Assembly (NCBI RefSeq): GCF_900187295.1
Contig: NZ_LT906473.1
Coordinates: 1,054,001 to 1,118,000, forward strand
Reading direction: 5' to 3'
DNA: 64,000 bases
From: Corynebacterium cystitidis
GTDB lineage: Bacteria; Actinomycetota; Actinomycetes; Mycobacteriales; Mycobacteriaceae
The first letter of the stretch is position 1, and every line of letters starts with the position of its first letter. This document shows, piece by piece, positions 21,141 through 30,365 of the stretch. The notes below the pieces were generated by a model. The model saw only the letters and a list, made by a program, of their open reading frames with translations. It had not been told where the DNA came from and did not search any database. The position numbers and the translations under genes were made by a program.

Positions 21141-23252
21141 TTACTTGGTGTGAGCGCGCATGAGATCGATAGATTCCTTTGCGGCCTTCACAACGTTGTC
21201 GGTAGTGAATCCGAAGCGCTTGAACAATTCTTCTCCTGGTGCGGATGCGCCGAAGTGCTCGATCGACACATTGCGGCCGAAGGAACCCGTGAACTGGTGC
21301 CATGGCATTGCAATACCAGCTTCGACGGAAACGCGCGCGCCGATCTCTGGTGGCAGCAGTTCATTGCGGTAGGCGTCGTCCTGCTCCAAGAACCAATCGA
21401 TGGAAGGAACGGACAGTACCCGTGCTGCCACACCCTCATTTTCGAGGACCTGCGCAGCTTCGACTGCGTACTGTACCTCGGAGCCGGATGCCATCAGGAT
21501 CACATCCGGGGTCTCCTTAGAGGATTCAACCAAGATGTATGCACCGCGCTTGATTCCCTCGCGAGCCTTCTCCTTCGTGCCTTCAAGCACTGGCAGGTTC
21601 TGGCGGGACAGTGCGAGTGCCTTCGGCTGCTCCTTAGCTTCCAGCGCGGCAGCCCATGCTGCGGCGGTTTCGTTTGCGTCTGCTGGGCGCAACACGGTGA
21701 GGTCTGGGATTGCCCGAAGTGCTGCCAGTGTTTCGACCGGCTGGTGTGTCGGACCGTCCTCGCCTAGACCGATGGAGTCGTGGGTGAAAACGTAGTAGCC
21801 GTCGATACCAGACAGCGCAGCTACGCGAATGGCAGGGTAGAGGTATTCCGAGAAGATCAGGAAGGTACCGCCGTAGACACGGGTCGGGCCATGCAGTGCG
21901 ATACCATTCATGATTGCGCCCATAGCGTGCTCGCGGATACCGAAGTGCAGGTTACGGCCGTATGGGTTGGCCTGAAACATGTCAGTGGAAATTTCCTCAG
22001 GACCGAACGATGGCTCACCTTTAATAATGGTGTTGTTTGAGCCAGCAAGGTCAGCGGATCCACCCCATAGCTCTGGCAAGGTTTTGCCCAGTGCCTGCAG
22101 CACTGCCTCGGAGGCCTTGCGGGTTGCAACCCCCTTCGGGTCAACGTCCCAGGTTGGCAACTCTGCGTCCCAGCCCTCAGGCAGTTCGCGAGCAGTGGTA
22201 CGATCCAGCAACGCCTTGAGCTCTGGGTTTTTCTCCGCCCACTCGTCGAATTTCTTTTGCCACTCGGCGTGCTTTTCAGCGCCACGCTCGACCAGTTTGC
22301 GGGTGTGGTTGAGTACCTCTTCTTCCTCAGGGAAGGATACGTCAGGGTCGAACCCGAGAATCTTCTTCGTTGCTGCGACTTCTTCCTCGCCTAGTGCCGC
22401 ACCGTGGACTGCACCAGTATTCATCATGGTCGGTGCTGGGTAGCCGATGACGGTCTTGACGCGGATAATAGTTGGGCGCGTGGTCTCCGCCTTCGCTTCT
22501 TCAACTGCCTCGAGGATGGCAGCGACATCTTCGCCTGAGCCGACCTCAAGAGTTTGCCAACCGTAGGCTTCATAGCGCTTCATCACGTCTTCGGTGAAGG
22601 CGATTTGAGTGTCATCCTCGATCGAGATGCGGTTGTCATCCCAGAACAGGATTAGATTGCCCAGCTTTTGGGTGCCTGCCAGCGAAGACGCCTCGGAGGT
22701 GACACCCTCCTGCAGGCAGCCGTCACCGGCTACTACGTAAATGTAGTGGTCGAATGGGGACTCACCAGGCGCGGCCTCTGGGTCGAACAAACCACGCTCA
22801 CGACGAGCAGCCATTGCCATGCCGACTGCAGATGCCAAGCCCTGGCCCAGCGGGCCAGTGGTGATCTCGACATGGTCAGTGTGGTTGTACTCTGGGTGTC
22901 CTGGAGTCTTGGACCCCCAGGTACGCAGAGCCTTCAGGTCCTCCAGCTCGAGACCGAAGCCACCGAGGTAGAGCTGGATGTACTGGGTGAGTGATGAGTG
23001 GCCAGCGGAAAGGACGAAACGGTCACGGCCGATCCAATCCTTATCGTTTGGATCCACGTTCATCACGCGCTGGTAAAGGGTGTACGCCAGGGGTGCCAGC
23101 GACATCGCGGTGCCCGGGTGACCCGAGCCAACATTCTGCACAGCATCGGCGGCGAGCACTCGAACGGTGTCAATCGCCCGGGTATCGTTGTCGCTCCAGT
23201 TTTCTGGGTAACGACGTTCGGTCATCGCCTTAAGTTCAGGGGACAGAGTCAC
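21141..23252 (-). CDS. tkt: Transketolase
   Basis: Thiamine-diphosphate enzyme moving two-carbon units between sugar phosphates. The 703 residues include GSGHPGTAMSLAPLAYTLY, the TPP motif VVAGDGCLQEGVTSEA, the Pyr-domain HFGIREHAMGAIMNG and THDSIGLGEDGPTHQP. I chose GTG 23252, which gives the coryneform N-terminus TLSPELKAM and has GAGGA 4 nt upstream; the frame opens 19 codons earlier. First gene of the pentose phosphate operon, divergent from ctaB. Confidence 0.97.
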   Translation of the reverse strand: MTLSPELKAMTERRYPENWSDNDTRAIDTVRVLAADAVQNVGSGHPGTAMSLAPLAYTLYQRVMNVDPNDKDWIGRDRFVLSAGHSSLTQYIQLYLGGFGLELEDLKALRTWGSKTPGHPEYNHTDHVEITTGPLGQGLASAVGMAMAARRERGLFDPEAAPGESPFDHYIYVVAGDGCLQEGVTSEASSLAGTQKLGNLILFWDDNRISIEDDTQIAFTEDVMKRYEAYGWQTLEVGSGEDVAAILEAVEEAKAETTRPTIIRVKTVIGYPAPTMMNTGAVHGAALGEEEVAATKKILGFDPDVSFPEEEEVLNHTRKLVERGAEKHAEWQKKFDEWAEKNPELKALLDRTTARELPEGWDAELPTWDVDPKGVATRKASEAVLQALGKTLPELWGGSADLAGSNNTIIKGEPSFGPEEISTDMFQANPYGRNLHFGIREHAMGAIMNGIALHGPTRVYGGTFLIFSEYLYPAIRVAALSGIDGYYVFTHDSIGLGEDGPTHQPVETLAALRAIPDLTVLRPADANETAAAWAAALEAKEQPKALALSRQNLPVLEGTKEKAREGIKRGAYILVESSKETPDVILMASGSEVQYAVEAAQVLENEGVAARVLSVPSIDWFLEQDDAYRNELLPPEIGARVSVEAGIAMPWHQFTGSFGRNVSIEHFGASAPGEELFKRFGFTTDNVVKAAKESIDLMRAHTK

Positions 23253-23731
23253 AATTTCCTCGCTTATGTGTAGAAAACTCCGCAACCGGTGGTTAGATGC
23301 GGTGAGCACCTCACCAAGAGCACATCGCCACGGGCGCAGGATAGTGTTGGATCACTTCCCTTCCCACTGTACTGGTAAAAACGGCTGCATTGGTGTTATG
23401 TGTAAAAAAGAATTCACCCTAGACTGTCTTGGCACCCTTTTAGGGCCACAACCAGCCACGGAATCACGATGAATCCAGGGGATAATGATTCGGTAAAGTT
23501 ATGAAATCGCGGTGTCGGATTACTTGAACTCTAGCTTTTGAATGTAGCATCGGTCCGAGGTAGTAAAAGTGCCACACGAGCGACGAAAACATTCGTCGTA
23601 AAGAGTTAGTCCCTTGGCGGGAACTTTTCGCAGCGGACAACCGACTAGTTCCGTAGGCATATCCGCAAACGGATGTGGCGGTCGGCCCGAAGGCACTTTC
23701 GGGTGAGCGTGAATTGATAGAGGAGTAATTC
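23253..23731. other. Divergent tkt/ctaB intergenic region
   Basis: About 480 bp without a convincing gene. The tkt-proximal half holds the perfect inverted repeat GGTGAG-CAC-CTCACC (23301-23315) and ATTGGTGTTATGTGTA (23389-23404), which partly resembles a GntR-type operator. The ctaB-proximal half contains TTGAAC (23524-23529) with TAGCAT downstream as a possible promoter, then the hairpin cluster at 23581-23703 described separately. Confidence 0.5.
23581..23703 (+). ncRNA. Candidate structured 5' leader of ctaB
   Basis: Several stable hairpins lie close together. H1 is CGACGAA/TTCGTCG with an AACA loop (23581-23598). H2 is an 8-bp stem CATATCCG/CGGATGTG with a CAAA loop (23658-23677), enclosed by CCGAC (23641-23645) pairing with GTCGG (23681-23685). 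H3 is CCCGAA/TTCGGG (23686-23703), directly abutting the enclosing stem. The ctaB ribosome site follows at 23719-23724. No T-run follows H3, so it is not a simple terminator. I recognise no known riboswitch class. Confidence 0.35.
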
Positions 23732-24673
23732 TTGGAGACGATCAAGGCCTATATTGCACTGACAAAGCCTCGGGTCATTGAACTCCTCTTGGTTGCGGCA
23801 ATTCCCGCGATGCTACAGGCCGATCGAGGGATCCCCACGCTAACGGAAGTGTGGCTCATCCTCGCCACACTGTTCGGCGGATGGATGGGCGCAGGTGCGG
23901 CCAACACTTTCAATATGGTCGCCGACTACGACATTGACCAGAAAATGGGGCGCACCCGAGCTCGCCCCTTGGTCCGAGCCAAAATCACCAAGGGTAAGGC
24001 CACAGTTTTTGCGTGGGTCTTGCTCGTTGCTAGTGTGCTCTGGTTGTGGCTGGTTTGTAACTCCTGGTTGGCATCAGTATTTATCCTGCTGACCAACTGG
24101 TTCTACATCTACGTATACACCAAGTGGCTCAAGCGACGGACCTGGCAGAACGTGATTTGGGGTGGCGCTGCCGGGTGTATGCCGGTACTTGTGGGCTGGG
24201 CTGTCATCCGCGATAATGTCAGTGATGGCACCCCTGACCAGTGGTGGCAGGCAGTCGTATTGTTCATGATAATTTTCTTCTGGACCCCACCGCATACCTG
24301 GGCGCTGGCCATGAAGTACCGCGATGATTATGCGAAGGCGGAAGTACCGATGCTTCCTGTCATCGCGTCTCCTGTAAAGACCACCCAGCAAATCTTGATT
24401 TACTCGTGGTTGACGGTGATTACTTCGTTGTTGCTGATTCCTGCAACATCATGGATTTATGTTGTGATCGCCCTGCTGTCTGGCGCAGCTTTCCTCATTA
24501 TGGCGACCCAACTGCATAACGGTGTCAAGGCCGGCGAGAACGTGAAACCGCTCAAGCTATTCATCTTGTCGAACAACTATCTAGCGATCTTGTTTATAGG
24601 ATTATCCATTGATGCCGTGCTGGGTTGGACGACCGTTTCAGAGATGCTCGGCTGGAATCTCACCCTTTTCTAA
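23732..24673 (+). CDS. ctaB: Protohaem IX farnesyltransferase (haem O synthase)
   Basis: UbiA-family membrane prenyltransferase that farnesylates haem b to haem o for cytochrome aa3 oxidase. The 313 residues carry the first Asp-rich motif [20 protein letters not shown] and the second region [14 protein letters not shown], with about eight or nine hydrophobic segments. The start is TTG 23732, giving [20 protein letters not shown], supported by AGAGGAG 7 nt upstream; no ATG or GTG fits. Haem o is converted to haem a by CtaA, encoded at 25739-26743. Convergent with the quinone reductase. Confidence 0.95.
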   Translation: METIKAYIALTKPRVIELLLVAAIPAMLQADRGIPTLTEVWLILATLFGGWMGAGAANTFNMVADYDIDQKMGRTRARPLVRAKITKGKATVFAWVLLVASVLWLWLVCNSWLASVFILLTNWFYIYVYTKWLKRRTWQNVIWGGAAGCMPVLVGWAVIRDNVSDGTPDQWWQAVVLFMIIFFWTPPHTWALAMKYRDDYAKAEVPMLPVIASPVKTTQQILIYSWLTVITSLLLIPATSWIYVVIALLSGAAFLIMATQLHNGVKAGENVKPLKLFILSNNYLAILFIGLSIDAVLGWTTVSEMLGWNLTLF

Positions 24674-24730
24674 GGGCACGCTTACCGACGACCATCTGCT
24701 GGCAAGCGCCCCACCTACACCTTCTCCGCA

Positions 24731-25696
24731 TCACTTGGCTACTCGTAGGACCACCGATCCGGTGGTCTTTCTGCTGTGCAGCTCCTCGTGAGCCAGGCGA
24801 GCGTCGGCAAGCGAATAACTCTTCCCGATGCGAAACATCAACTCGCCATCGTCAATTCCGCGAACGACGGCCTGCGCACGCATGCGGAACTCATCGTCTG
24901 TCGCGGTATACGCGCCTAGCGACGGGCGAGTAAGGAAGATGGAGCCATGCGAGTTGAGGATCTGTGGGTCTATGGGGTCCACCGGACCGGATGCGGCGCC
25001 AAACAAGCAAACTAAGCCGCGGGGTTTGACCGCTTCAAGAGACTCGCTAAAGGTGTCCTTACCCACACCGTCGAGGACAACATCGACACCTTTCCCGCCG
25101 TTGCGGCGACGCACGACTTCCGCCAGGTTTTCGCTATAGCGGAAGACCTCCGTGGCACCCGCCGCATATGCGAGCTCTTCCTTCTCCTGGGTGGATACCA
25201 CTGAATAGACTTGGGCACCGGCAGCGCGCGCCATCTGTGTAGCGATCAGGCCGACTCCGCCAGCTCCCGCCGTCAAAAGGATCGAGTCGCCCTTTTTCGT
25301 GTCGTGCACCCCGTGAATCAGGTAATGGGCGGTCATGCCTTGAAGGAGCATCGATGCCGCAATTTCATGGTCGAGACTTTCAGGTACCGCAACTAGCCGG
25401 TTGCGGGGTACCACCACACGCTCAGCATAAGAGCCAGGTGCGTCACACCAGGCGACCACTGTGCCTTCGGCAATCTCGCCTTGCGGGTCCTTAATCACTC
25501 GGCCACACCCCTCCGAACCTGGAATGAACGGCAAGGCGGTGTGGTAAATACCCGCACGGAAATAAGTGTCGATGTAATTAATACCGGCTACCGTCACTTC
25601 AACAAGGACTTCGTCGGCAGCAGGTGTTGGCTCGACCACGTCGGTGTAAGTCAAGACCTCGGGGCCGCCATGTTCGGTGATCTGAATGGCTTTCAT
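24731..25696 (-). CDS. qor: NADPH:quinone reductase-type zinc-free alcohol dehydrogenase
   Basis: Medium-chain dehydrogenase of the quinone oxidoreductase branch, probably reducing quinones or enones with NADPH. The 321 residues show MKAIQITEHGGPEVLTY, IPGSEGCGRV, the nucleotide motif LLTAGAGGVGLIATQMA (about 144-160) and VDVVLDGVGKDTF; structural zinc cysteines are absent, as expected. The ATG at 25696 has no Shine-Dalgarno, but TAGCCT (minus strand, 25709-25704) ends 7 nt before it, so a leaderless transcript is likely even though ctaA lies only 42 bp upstream. Corresponds to Rv1454c. The actual substrate is unknown. Confidence 0.88.
   Translation of the reverse strand: MKAIQITEHGGPEVLTYTDVVEPTPAADEVLVEVTVAGINYIDTYFRAGIYHTALPFIPGSEGCGRVIKDPQGEIAEGTVVAWCDAPGSYAERVVVPRNRLVAVPESLDHEIAASMLLQGMTAHYLIHGVHDTKKGDSILLTAGAGGVGLIATQMARAAGAQVYSVVSTQEKEELAYAAGATEVFRYSENLAEVVRRRNGGKGVDVVLDGVGKDTFSESLEAVKPRGLVCLFGAASGPVDPIDPQILNSHGSIFLTRPSLGAYTATDDEFRMRAQAVVRGIDDGELMFRIGKSYSLADARLAHEELHSRKTTGSVVLRVAK
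24749..24770 (+). terminator. Possible ctaB terminator inside the qor 3' end
   Basis: GACCACCG (24749-24756) pairs with CGGTGGTC (24760-24767) across a 3-nt ATC loop, then TTTCT follows. It lies within the last codons of the convergent qor gene. The very small loop makes it a moderate candidate only. Confidence 0.4.
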
Positions 25697-25738
25697 ACCA
25701 TTCAGGCTACAGAAACCACAGAAACAAGAATGCGTTTT

Positions 25739-26743
25739 CTAAGCGGTGATGCGGTGCTGATCCGCCCCATCGGTAGCATGCGTGGTGTTCGTGGCGTCGC
25801 TAGAGAATTGGCGACGTCGGCCGTGCGCGTAGAGGAAAGCACTGTAGGCAACGACGACAGAAGACATCGCGATATGAATCGGCACCGTCCACCGTGGAAC
25901 ACCGAGATAAAACTGTGCGACGCCGACAGCCCATTGCACCACAATCATTGCGACTAAGACTAGCGCGGTGCGTTTTGCATCCTGCGGTGCCTTATTGCGC
26001 CATAGCAAGAACACCACGATCAGGGTCGCTGCAAGATAGATATACATGCACGCGGCATGAAGGTAGGCAAGCGTCTCAGTGTCGAGCTGGAGTCGACCCT
26101 CCATGCCCACCCCGTCATCGCCTGAGTGCGGACCGGAACCGGTAACCATGGTGCCGGTGACCAGCACCACCGCCAAAGCGACAGCGGCCAGAACAGTCCA
26201 CACACGTGCAGCGGAGCTAAAACGTTGGACTTGTGGAGCATCGTCGGGCTCAGCGATGCGCATAAATAACAAGGCCGCGATCCACACTAAAACCATGGAA
26301 GGGAGGAAATGGATGGCTACGGCCCACCACTGGAGGTCCAGATGCACAGAAATTCCACCAATGATCGCCTGAATGATAATGCCAAAACCGGAAAGGAATG
26401 CGTAGACCACAATTTCAGTGCGTCGTTTCGCACGGAGCACCGCGATGAAAACGATCAGGGCAATCGCCGCCAAGACCAAGGCGAGCAGCCGGTTCCCAAA
26501 CTCAATGGCCTGATGAATCCATGGGGCTGCACCGGCTACTGGAACAAGGGATCCCTCGTGGCAGAGAGGCCAAGTATCACAGCCGAGGCCTGAGCCGGTG
26601 ACACGCACCAGGGAACCAGTCACCGTAATGCCACCTTGAGCGATCAGCAAGATGAGCGCGGCGATGCGTTGAAAACGAACGCTGCGACCCACGCCGTTAT
26701 ATGCGGGGTGGGTGTCGTGTGCCGGTTGGGTAGAGACAGACAC
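25739..26743 (-). CDS. ctaA: Haem A synthase
   Basis: Oxidises the C8 methyl of haem o to give haem a for cytochrome aa3. The 334-residue membrane protein has about eight transmembrane segments with conserved haem-ligand histidines in WIHQAIEFGNRLLA, VAIHFLPSMV, AYLHAACMY and PIHIAMSSVV. The cysteine pair in GLGCDTWPLCHEGSL is typical of actinobacterial/Bacillus-type CtaA. The start is GTG 26743, with AGAAGGA about 8 nt upstream. Partner of CtaB, encoded nearby. Confidence 0.94.
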   Translation of the reverse strand: MSVSTQPAHDTHPAYNGVGRSVRFQRIAALILLIAQGGITVTGSLVRVTGSGLGCDTWPLCHEGSLVPVAGAAPWIHQAIEFGNRLLALVLAAIALIVFIAVLRAKRRTEIVVYAFLSGFGIIIQAIIGGISVHLDLQWWAVAIHFLPSMVLVWIAALLFMRIAEPDDAPQVQRFSSAARVWTVLAAVALAVVLVTGTMVTGSGPHSGDDGVGMEGRLQLDTETLAYLHAACMYIYLAATLIVVFLLWRNKAPQDAKRTALVLVAMIVVQWAVGVAQFYLGVPRWTVPIHIAMSSVVVAYSAFLYAHGRRRQFSSDATNTTHATDGADQHRITA

Positions 26744-26836
26744 GTCATGGTCCTTCTAGTAGGTCGATAAAATTTTGATAGGAACGAGCGGTTTAAACCT
26801 CAGCTTAACGGACAGAGGAGAGTAAATAGAAGTGGA

Positions 26837-27604
26837 TTACTCGTCGAAGCGGAACCACTTCACTGCAGCGAGCGTGCCGACGATTGCCCAGCCCACAAGT
26901 ACCGCCCAGCCGAGTAGGTGAATGGAGCCCTGAAATGCAGCGCCCAACGCAGTGGTCAGGGCTACGGTAGGAACCACAATCCACAATGCAGGGGCCTCGA
27001 TAATCCCCAGGTAGACCACCAGACCTGCGATGCCAATCAGAATCATCCAGATCAAATTGGCAAGCCCGAGGACAATCTCCGACCGCATCGAGCCACCCAT
27101 AAGTAGCCCTAGCGAACTAAAACAGAACACGCCGATGAACAGTGCAGCGTAGCCCATGATGGCCCCCGGAAGACTTACTCTCCAACCGACGGCGAAAGCC
27201 ACGAGGCTGATGATGACCAGTTGCACCGTCGTCATGGCCAGAACGCCAAGAATTTTTCCGACGATGATCGTCCATTTCGGGGCTCCCGAGGCTCCGGTAC
27301 GCTTGAGTGCACCGTATCGACGATCAAAGGCAAGCGAGATTGCTTGCCCGGTAAAACCCGCACTGGTGGCGGCAACGGCAAAAACCATGGGAACAATGTC
27401 ATTAATGGTGGCATCGCCCAATAAGGGGAGAAACGAGGTAGCCACCAGGATGACAACCGGGATGATGATATTCAGCAGGATCTGTTCGCCATGCTGCAGC
27501 ATAAGCTTCGACTCGATGCGGCCCTGAGCTAAAACCATAGTCCAGGGTGAAGCTCGCTGAGGTGCCGGGGTGAAGGTGCCCGGAGGAATCGAATTAGTCA
27601 CCAT
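26837..27604 (-). CDS. ABC-2 type exporter permease
   Basis: Membrane subunit of an ABC exporter, paired with the ATPase encoded immediately upstream (their coding regions are 3 bp apart). The 255 residues show six hydrophobic segments, such as ILLNIIIPVVILVATSFLPL and TTVQLVIISLVAFAVGW. Corresponds by position to Rv1457c. The substrate is unknown; related transporters are annotated as drug or polyketide exporters without proof. ATG 27604. Confidence 0.85.
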   Translation of the reverse strand: MVTNSIPPGTFTPAPQRASPWTMVLAQGRIESKLMLQHGEQILLNIIIPVVILVATSFLPLLGDATINDIVPMVFAVAATSAGFTGQAISLAFDRRYGALKRTGASGAPKWTIIVGKILGVLAMTTVQLVIISLVAFAVGWRVSLPGAIMGYAALFIGVFCFSSLGLLMGGSMRSEIVLGLANLIWMILIGIAGLVVYLGIIEAPALWIVVPTVALTTALGAAFQGSIHLLGWAVLVGWAIVGTLAAVKWFRFDE

Positions 27605-27607
27605 TAA

Positions 27608-28534
27608 CTAGCTCCTTAGTTCTCTACCAGTGATATCAAGGAATACTTCTTCAAGATTGCGATGGCGCACCCCGAGGTTGCGGATCAGCACTCCTTGGCG
27701 GGCTGATTCCGCTGCTACAGCAGCAATCAGATCCGGAGTCGCAGAGTGCTCAAGCTGGTAGTGCAATGGGCGGGTAGAGCGAACCGCTACTCCTGCGGCA
27801 GATGCCGCAGAGATATCAAGTGGAGCCTCGGTCTCAAACGTGAGGTGCTCTGCCCCAGAATTGGCGGTGAGCTCTTCGGGAGTGCCCTCGGCCACGATCT
27901 GACCGTGGTCGACGATGATGACCTGGTCAGCCAAGGACTCAGCTTCGTCCATTAAGTGCGTTGAAAGGATGACAGTCGTGCCGTCGTTACGCATCGCATT
28001 AATAATGTCCCAGATGGCCAAGCGTGATTGTGCGTCCATACCAGCAGTTGGCTCATCAAGAAAGATAATGTCGGGCCGGCCGATCATTGCTAAGGCGAAA
28101 GACAGCCGCTGCTTTTGTCCCCCGGAAAGACGTTTATACGTTGTCTTTTTCGCCCCCTCTAACCCGAGTAGCTGGAGGACCCATTCAGGATCGTGAGGGT
28201 CTTTGTTATAACTGGCGGCCAAATTTAACATGTCGCGCACCGTAATACTGTTGTAAGATCCGCCACTTTGCAACATGATGCCAATACGTGAGCGAACCTG
28301 CTCACCCTGGGTCACCGGGTCAAGGCCCAAGACGGAGATTGTGCCAGATGTGGGAACCTGGAATCCCTCACACATCTCAATAGTGGTAGTCTTGCCAGCA
28401 CCATTCGGGCCAAGCAAGGCGAGTACTTCACCGCGCTGAGCGACAAAGCTCAGCCCGTCAACTGCAGTTTTTGGCCCGAATCGCTTGACCACGTTGTCAA
28501 CGCGGAGAGCGGGTCCGTCAAAAGTCGTAGTCAC
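27608..28534 (-). CDS. ABC transporter ATP-binding protein
   Basis: ATPase of the exporter. The 308 residues carry Walker A LLGPNGAGKTTTIEM (about 40-54), the signature RLSGGQKQRLSFALAM, Walker B IIFLDEPTAGMDAQ and the H-loop STHLMDEAE; the C-terminal extension (about 215-308) is usual for DrrA-type ATPases. GTG 28534 lies 5 bp beyond the mptB stop, so the ATPase and permease are probably transcribed with mptB. Corresponds to Rv1458c. Confidence 0.88.
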   Translation of the reverse strand: MTTTFDGPALRVDNVVKRFGPKTAVDGLSFVAQRGEVLALLGPNGAGKTTTIEMCEGFQVPTSGTISVLGLDPVTQGEQVRSRIGIMLQSGGSYNSITVRDMLNLAASYNKDPHDPEWVLQLLGLEGAKKTTYKRLSGGQKQRLSFALAMIGRPDIIFLDEPTAGMDAQSRLAIWDIINAMRNDGTTVILSTHLMDEAESLADQVIIVDHGQIVAEGTPEELTANSGAEHLTFETEAPLDISAASAAGVAVRSTRPLHYQLEHSATPDLIAAVAAESARQGVLIRNLGVRHRNLEEVFLDITGRELRS

Positions 28535-28539
28535 TCGTC

Positions 28540-30177
28540 CTACAGTAGCCTACGAACCCGACGGGACCGAAGCCAGAGCCAAGCGAGGAATCCCAGGATA
28601 AGACACCAGATTAAGGCTGCGATGTAAATGGAGGCGACGGTTCCCGCTGGTAGTGACAAGCCACGCGGCAAGACGATGAAGCTAAAAACAACGGAGTAAA
28701 CAACGACTGCCCCGCGGAAAAAGGCTCGGTTGGCCCACGCAGCAAGCGGCATAATCGCCCATAGCATGTACCACGGGTGCACTACGGGGAACAACAGCAC
28801 CAGAACGAACGTCGAAACGCCCAACCCACCCACCGGGTGGATCGATCCACGTAACGTCGCCCACAACAAGCGCACCATGAACGCGCCCGCAATGACAACA
28901 CCGACACTTCGGGTTAAAACCAGCATCGCATCGGTATGATCACCGAGACCAAGGAGCATGCCGATAAACCCGAAAATGACCCCTACATCGGTACTGATAG
29001 ACAGCCAACTGCGGATGGTGGCAGCCCCTCCTTGACCCGTGATCCATCCATAGCCGATCCCCGTCACCCAAGAGACCAACAGCGTTGTGCCAACCAGCAA
29101 GCACACTTGCACGGCGATAGCCTTGACCAAACCGGACCATCCTCCCAAGCCTCGGGCTAGGGCCATGCCGACGAACCCCAGGGCCATAAACCCAGTGACT
29201 TTCACCAAGCCCGCACACGTAATAAGTGCGCCAGAAAAGATGATGAATGCCCATGCTCGGTAGGGGCGCTCGTCGAGAAGCGAAATCCCCCTCAAACCGA
29301 CTTCCATGCCGACCAGCATAAAGCCAAGCAAAATTGACTCATTGTGGATCCCGCCAACGAGGTGAAGAATGGTCAAAGGATTGAGGATTCCCAGCCACAA
29401 CGCTGTAGCCGAGGCTACCTGGCAACGGCGAGCCAAAGCGCTGATTGCCCACGCAGCGCCAAACAAGCCAAGAAGAGACACGGCGCGATGAGCAAGCACT
29501 CCGAGCAAGATTGAATCATTGGTCAATTGCGAGATTGCAGCGGCAATCCCCAAGGCTACCGGCCCATAGGGGCTTGGTGAATGGGCCCAGATAAACGGCA
29601 CCGAGCGCGCCAGATGATGCTCAGTACCAAGGAGTTCGACGGGGCCAGCTTGGTACGGGTCCATGCCCGCAGCGACGATAGAGCCCTGCGCTAGGTAAGA
29701 GTAAATATCCTGCGTGAACAGTGGCGCGGTGAACAAGAGGGGAAAAGTCCACGCAACGAAGGTACGCATGATCAGCCCCGGTGGGGCCCAGGACGCATGG
29801 CGACGCACACCAAGAAAAGGCCCCATGAGAATCCATGCCGAAACAAGCATGGCCACTCCGATTAGGACGATGACGGATGAGGCCTGCAACATGCGGGCCA
29901 TGATGGCACCACCAGGTAGGTCGTTAAAAGGATTTCCCACCACCGGAAGTGCACCAGCACCGAGCGCACCAACACCAATCAGAAGCGCACCTACGGTGCC
30001 AAGCACGCGGACAATGTCGAGTCGGTTCCGCTCACGCTGGTGAAGGAGGAGAACTTTTTGGCCGTTATTAGCGTGATCAGGACCCTGGTTAAGGAGTGCG
30101 GACCGAGAACCAGCGGAACCCAAGCGTGGCAGTTCGTCGACTATGCCGAGTCGGATGCGACGCTTGGGTTCGTTCAT
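28540..30177 (-). CDS. mptB: Alpha-1,6-mannopyranosyltransferase MptB
   Basis: GT-C glycosyltransferase using polyprenyl-phosphate mannose to start the alpha-1,6-mannan backbone of lipomannan/lipoarabinomannan; known in C. glutamicum and as Rv1459c. The 545 residues have about a dozen hydrophobic segments, and the early loop motif TQDIYSYLAQGSIVAAGMDP, with the acidic residue typical of GT-C enzymes. The ATG at 30177 lacks a Shine-Dalgarno; TAGAAT (minus strand, 30191-30186) is 8 nt upstream, so it is likely leaderless. Divergent from sufR, with 188 bp between them. Confidence 0.9.
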   Translation of the reverse strand: MNEPKRRIRLGIVDELPRLGSAGSRSALLNQGPDHANNGQKVLLLHQRERNRLDIVRVLGTVGALLIGVGALGAGALPVVGNPFNDLPGGAIMARMLQASSVIVLIGVAMLVSAWILMGPFLGVRRHASWAPPGLIMRTFVAWTFPLLFTAPLFTQDIYSYLAQGSIVAAGMDPYQAGPVELLGTEHHLARSVPFIWAHSPSPYGPVALGIAAAISQLTNDSILLGVLAHRAVSLLGLFGAAWAISALARRCQVASATALWLGILNPLTILHLVGGIHNESILLGFMLVGMEVGLRGISLLDERPYRAWAFIIFSGALITCAGLVKVTGFMALGFVGMALARGLGGWSGLVKAIAVQVCLLVGTTLLVSWVTGIGYGWITGQGGAATIRSWLSISTDVGVIFGFIGMLLGLGDHTDAMLVLTRSVGVVIAGAFMVRLLWATLRGSIHPVGGLGVSTFVLVLLFPVVHPWYMLWAIMPLAAWANRAFFRGAVVVYSVVFSFIVLPRGLSLPAGTVASIYIAALIWCLILGFLAWLWLRSRRVRRLL

Positions 30178-30288
30178 GATAATTCATTCTACAAAGGACT
30201 CACCAAGCCGCGAGATGCCGTGGCCGAAACGTTCTCCTCAACTCGGAAGCATAAGGGCGGGGTGGACATGTGGAATGAATTTAGGCAC

Positions 30289-30310
30289 GCTAGTGTTGTC
30301 TAAAGATAGC
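30289..30310. promoter_or_regulatory. Possible SufR operator/promoter region
   Basis: An imperfect palindrome flanked by GCTA (30289-30292) and TAGC (30307-30310) lies in the mptB-sufR gap, overlapping the -10-like TAGTGT. SufR proteins autoregulate by binding an inverted repeat in their own promoter, so this is the most likely site. Immediately downstream, GCTGCC (30309-30314) can pair with GGCAGC (30324-30329) in the sufR leader. Confidence 0.35.
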
Positions 30311-30365
30311 TGCCTATTTTCAGGGCAGCGGAGACGAAAACACGCGACAACTCGGAGGTGACCTC

